The notes below the pieces were generated by a model, which worked only from the letters and a program-made list of their open reading frames with translations, ran no database searches and was not told the origin of the DNA. DNA of 6,645 nt, taken from Bacteroidales bacterium. GTDB taxonomy: Bacteria > Bacteroidota > Bacteroidia > Bacteroidales > F082. Where the stretch lies: NCBI GenBank assembly GCA_024689285.1, contig JAILDR010000065.1, positions 1 through 6,645 of the forward strand, given 5' to 3'. Every line of letters begins with the position of its first letter. Within the stretch, counting starts at the first letter, position 1. Positions 5,803 through 6,645 of the stretch are shown piece by piece. The position numbers and the translations under genes are program-made.

Positions 5803-5868
5803 CCCCTCCGCAAAACGTGAAATGTGAAATGTGAAATTCAAAAATTTTTCTTGGAGGGGGATTTTTTT
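5803..5868 (+). terminator. Orphan terminator-like element (GC stem plus T-run)
   Basis: CCCCTCC (5803-5809) can pair with GGAGGGG (5853-5859), and the 3' arm is followed by GATTTTTTT ending at 5868, the layout of an intrinsic terminator read on the plus strand. However, the loop is 43 nt, long for a terminator, and no plus-strand gene lies upstream; both neighbours are on the minus strand. It may belong to a decayed repeat unit rather than end a transcript. Confidence 0.3.
5816..5836. repeat. Three tandem 7-bp units, left arm of inverted array
   Basis: CGTGAAA (5816-5822), TGTGAAA (5823-5829) and TGTGAAA (5830-5836) are tandem copies of YGTGAAA. They are the reverse complement, apart from two C/T differences, of the array at 5948-5968. 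With flanking bases, 5813-5837 faces 5947-5971 as a 25-bp stem with two non-Watson-Crick positions. Confidence 0.7.
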
Positions 5869-5915
5869 CAAATTAATTAAATAATAAGTACATCATATTT
5901 TATTTATTAATAAGG

Positions 5916-5929
5916 TATACCCTATACCC
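5916..5929. repeat. Two tandem TATACCC heptamers
   Basis: TATACCC occurs twice in direct succession (5916-5922 and 5923-5929). The first overlaps the 8-bp palindrome GGTATACC (5914-5921). This lies inside the long loop between the two TTTCACG-type arrays and shares their 7-bp period, though not their sequence. Confidence 0.5.
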
Positions 5930-5947
5930 GCCGCGAAAACCGATGCA

Positions 5948-5975
5948 TTTCACGTTTCACGTTTCACGTTTGACG
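5948..5975. repeat. Four tandem 7-bp units, right arm of inverted array
   Basis: TTTCACG is repeated at 5948-5954, 5955-5961 and 5962-5968, followed by a variant TTTGACG at 5969-5975. It faces the YGTGAAA array at 5816-5836. The units here are identical, while the left array carries the two C-to-T differences, so the right array is either younger or better maintained. Confidence 0.7.
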
Positions 5976-6037
5976 ATTTGAAGTAAAAACCAGCCCTCAT
6001 TTTTAGTTGATCAAATATGATTCGTCCGTTGAAATAT

Positions 6038-6556
6038 TCAAGGATGCCTCTCCCAACGCATTACCCGCGTCGGTTTTGTCGTACCTGTCAGTTTCTCGTC
6101 TATACAAATTTCTCCAGTGGCGACAAAGCCGCATTTCTCCATCACCCGGCCCGAGGCCGGATTATCCAAGTAGTGACTGCTGATTAGCGATTTGATATCC
6201 GTTGTCTTACAGATATAGTCAAGCATTAATTTCAATGCTTCCGTGCAGATGCCTTGGTTCCAATAAGGCTTGCCTATCCAATAGCCTACCAGCGGCTCAC
6301 CCTCGCGTGCCGGAAGATTGCATACGGGTATAGGCAGATAGCCTATCGCCCCTATGACCTCGCCTGTCGCCTTAAGCTCGATGGCCCAATTGGTATCGCT
6401 ATGAAACACGGTTCGAATAACCTCCAGACTCTCTTCGACATTCTTATGTATCGGCCAGCCGGCTCTGGGGCCCACGTCTGGATCTGAGGCATATTTGAAA
6501 AGTGATTCTGCATCATCTTCGCGCCAAGGGCGGAGAAGGATTCTTTTAGTTTCCAT
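6038..6556 (-). CDS. RimJ/RimL-type GNAT N-acetyltransferase
   Basis: This 172-residue cytoplasmic protein belongs to the Acetyltransf_3 branch of the GNAT superfamily, which transfers acetyl from acetyl-CoA to an amine. It opens with the family-typical METKRILLRPWREDDAESLF (strand 1 and helix 1). The middle strands are NWAIELKATGEVIGAIGYLP (56-75), followed by VGYWIGKPYWNQGICTEALKLML (90-112), where NQGICT takes the place of the RGxGxA acetyl-CoA loop, so the loop is somewhat divergent. DNPASGRVMEKCGF (131-144) is the conserved RimJ/L segment near the C-terminus. Members of this group acetylate ribosomal protein N-termini, small amines or antibiotics; the substrate cannot be told from sequence. 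It is a single gene with its own promoter and 481 bp of gene-free DNA downstream. Confidence 0.88.
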   Translation of the reverse strand: METKRILLRPWREDDAESLFKYASDPDVGPRAGWPIHKNVEESLEVIRTVFHSDTNWAIELKATGEVIGAIGYLPIPVCNLPAREGEPLVGYWIGKPYWNQGICTEALKLMLDYICKTTDIKSLISSHYLDNPASGRVMEKCGFVATGEICIDEKLTGTTKPTRVMRWERHP

Positions 6557-6587
6557 TGGCTTTACCTATTATTCTTTGATACGACGA

Positions 6588-6595
6588 CAAAAATA
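6588..6595 (-). promoter_or_regulatory. -7 box of the GNAT gene promoter
   Basis: TATTTTTG on the minus strand fits TAnnTTTG and lies 31 bp before the ATG at 6556, giving a predicted leader of about 25 nt (AAGAATAATAGGTAAAGCC before the start codon). It has the same octamer sequence as the udp box at 1571-1578. A clear -33 TTTG is not seen at normal spacing. Confidence 0.5.
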
Positions 6596-6645
6596 CAACG
6601 ATTTCACAAAAGAAGCTCTTCCTTGAAAAGAAAAACTGCGAAAAA

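Larger units (their letters stand above)
5557..6037. other. 481-bp gene-free region rich in short repeats
   Basis: No convincing gene is present on either strand between bcp and the GNAT gene. Base composition changes sharply along it: a purine-rich stretch (about 5738-5790), a pyrimidine-rich block (5795-5809), A/T-rich DNA with several T and A tracts (5838-5913), and a GC patch (5926-5937). It holds the bcp promoter, a second promoter-like box, a 16-bp palindrome, three kinds of short tandem repeat, and a long inverted repeat, each listed separately. The patchwork suggests a decayed repetitive element or accumulated small insertions; I see no transposase remnant. Confidence 0.7.

Noticed and set aside
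5644..5871. Minus-strand frame of 75 codons in the gene-free region
   Set aside because: It is composed of translated repeats (the heptamer array, the purine-rich stretch and the palindrome), with no promoter or family similarity that I can see.
5816..5975. Possible CRISPR array
   Set aside because: The repeats are 7 bp and directly adjacent, without spacers, and no cas gene is present.

Overview
The window looks like chromosomal DNA from a member of the Bacteroidales, most likely Prevotella or a close relative. The evidence is the set of TAnnTTTG promoter -7 boxes in front of several genes, A-rich leaders without Shine-Dalgarno sequences, a GldB-type lipoprotein, an OmpA-type barrel protein with a Bacteroidetes flavour, and a moderate G+C content with AT-rich intergenic gaps. 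I infer the genus from general appearance and have not searched any database.

Layout from left to right: (1) On the minus strand, the first 185 codons of an outer-membrane beta-barrel protein run off the left edge. Upstream of it, on the same strand, is a uridine phosphorylase-type nucleoside phosphorylase. (2) A short divergent promoter region leads into a plus-strand pair separated by 2 bp: a stand-alone CinA C-terminal domain (PncC, NMN deamidase type) and a GldB-family lipoprotein. (3) A 166-bp gap contains a striking set of 10-bp-phased CG-centred repeats, followed by the plus-strand gene for a YifB/ComM-type AAA+ ATPase. (4) Convergent to it, on the minus strand, is a bacterioferritin comigratory protein (peroxiredoxin) gene. 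It is followed after 19 bp by a broken gene that keeps a signal peptide and the first strand of an SGNH-type esterase and then loses its frame. (5) A 481-bp gene-free stretch (5557-6037) holds the bcp promoter, a duplicated promoter-like 12-mer, a perfect 16-bp palindrome, several short tandem repeats, and two facing arrays of a 7-bp unit that can form a long imperfect hairpin. (6) A RimJ/RimL-type GNAT acetyltransferase gene lies on the minus strand with its own promoter.

Functionally these are mostly housekeeping and salvage genes: pyrimidine nucleoside salvage, pyridine nucleotide recycling, DNA branch migration associated with transformation, peroxide removal, and envelope proteins. I see no phage, insertion sequence, CRISPR or defence cassette, and no convincing new multi-gene system. 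The parts least explained by known genes are the phased decamer array in front of comM, the inverted heptamer arrays at 5813-5975, and the degraded gene between comM and bcp.
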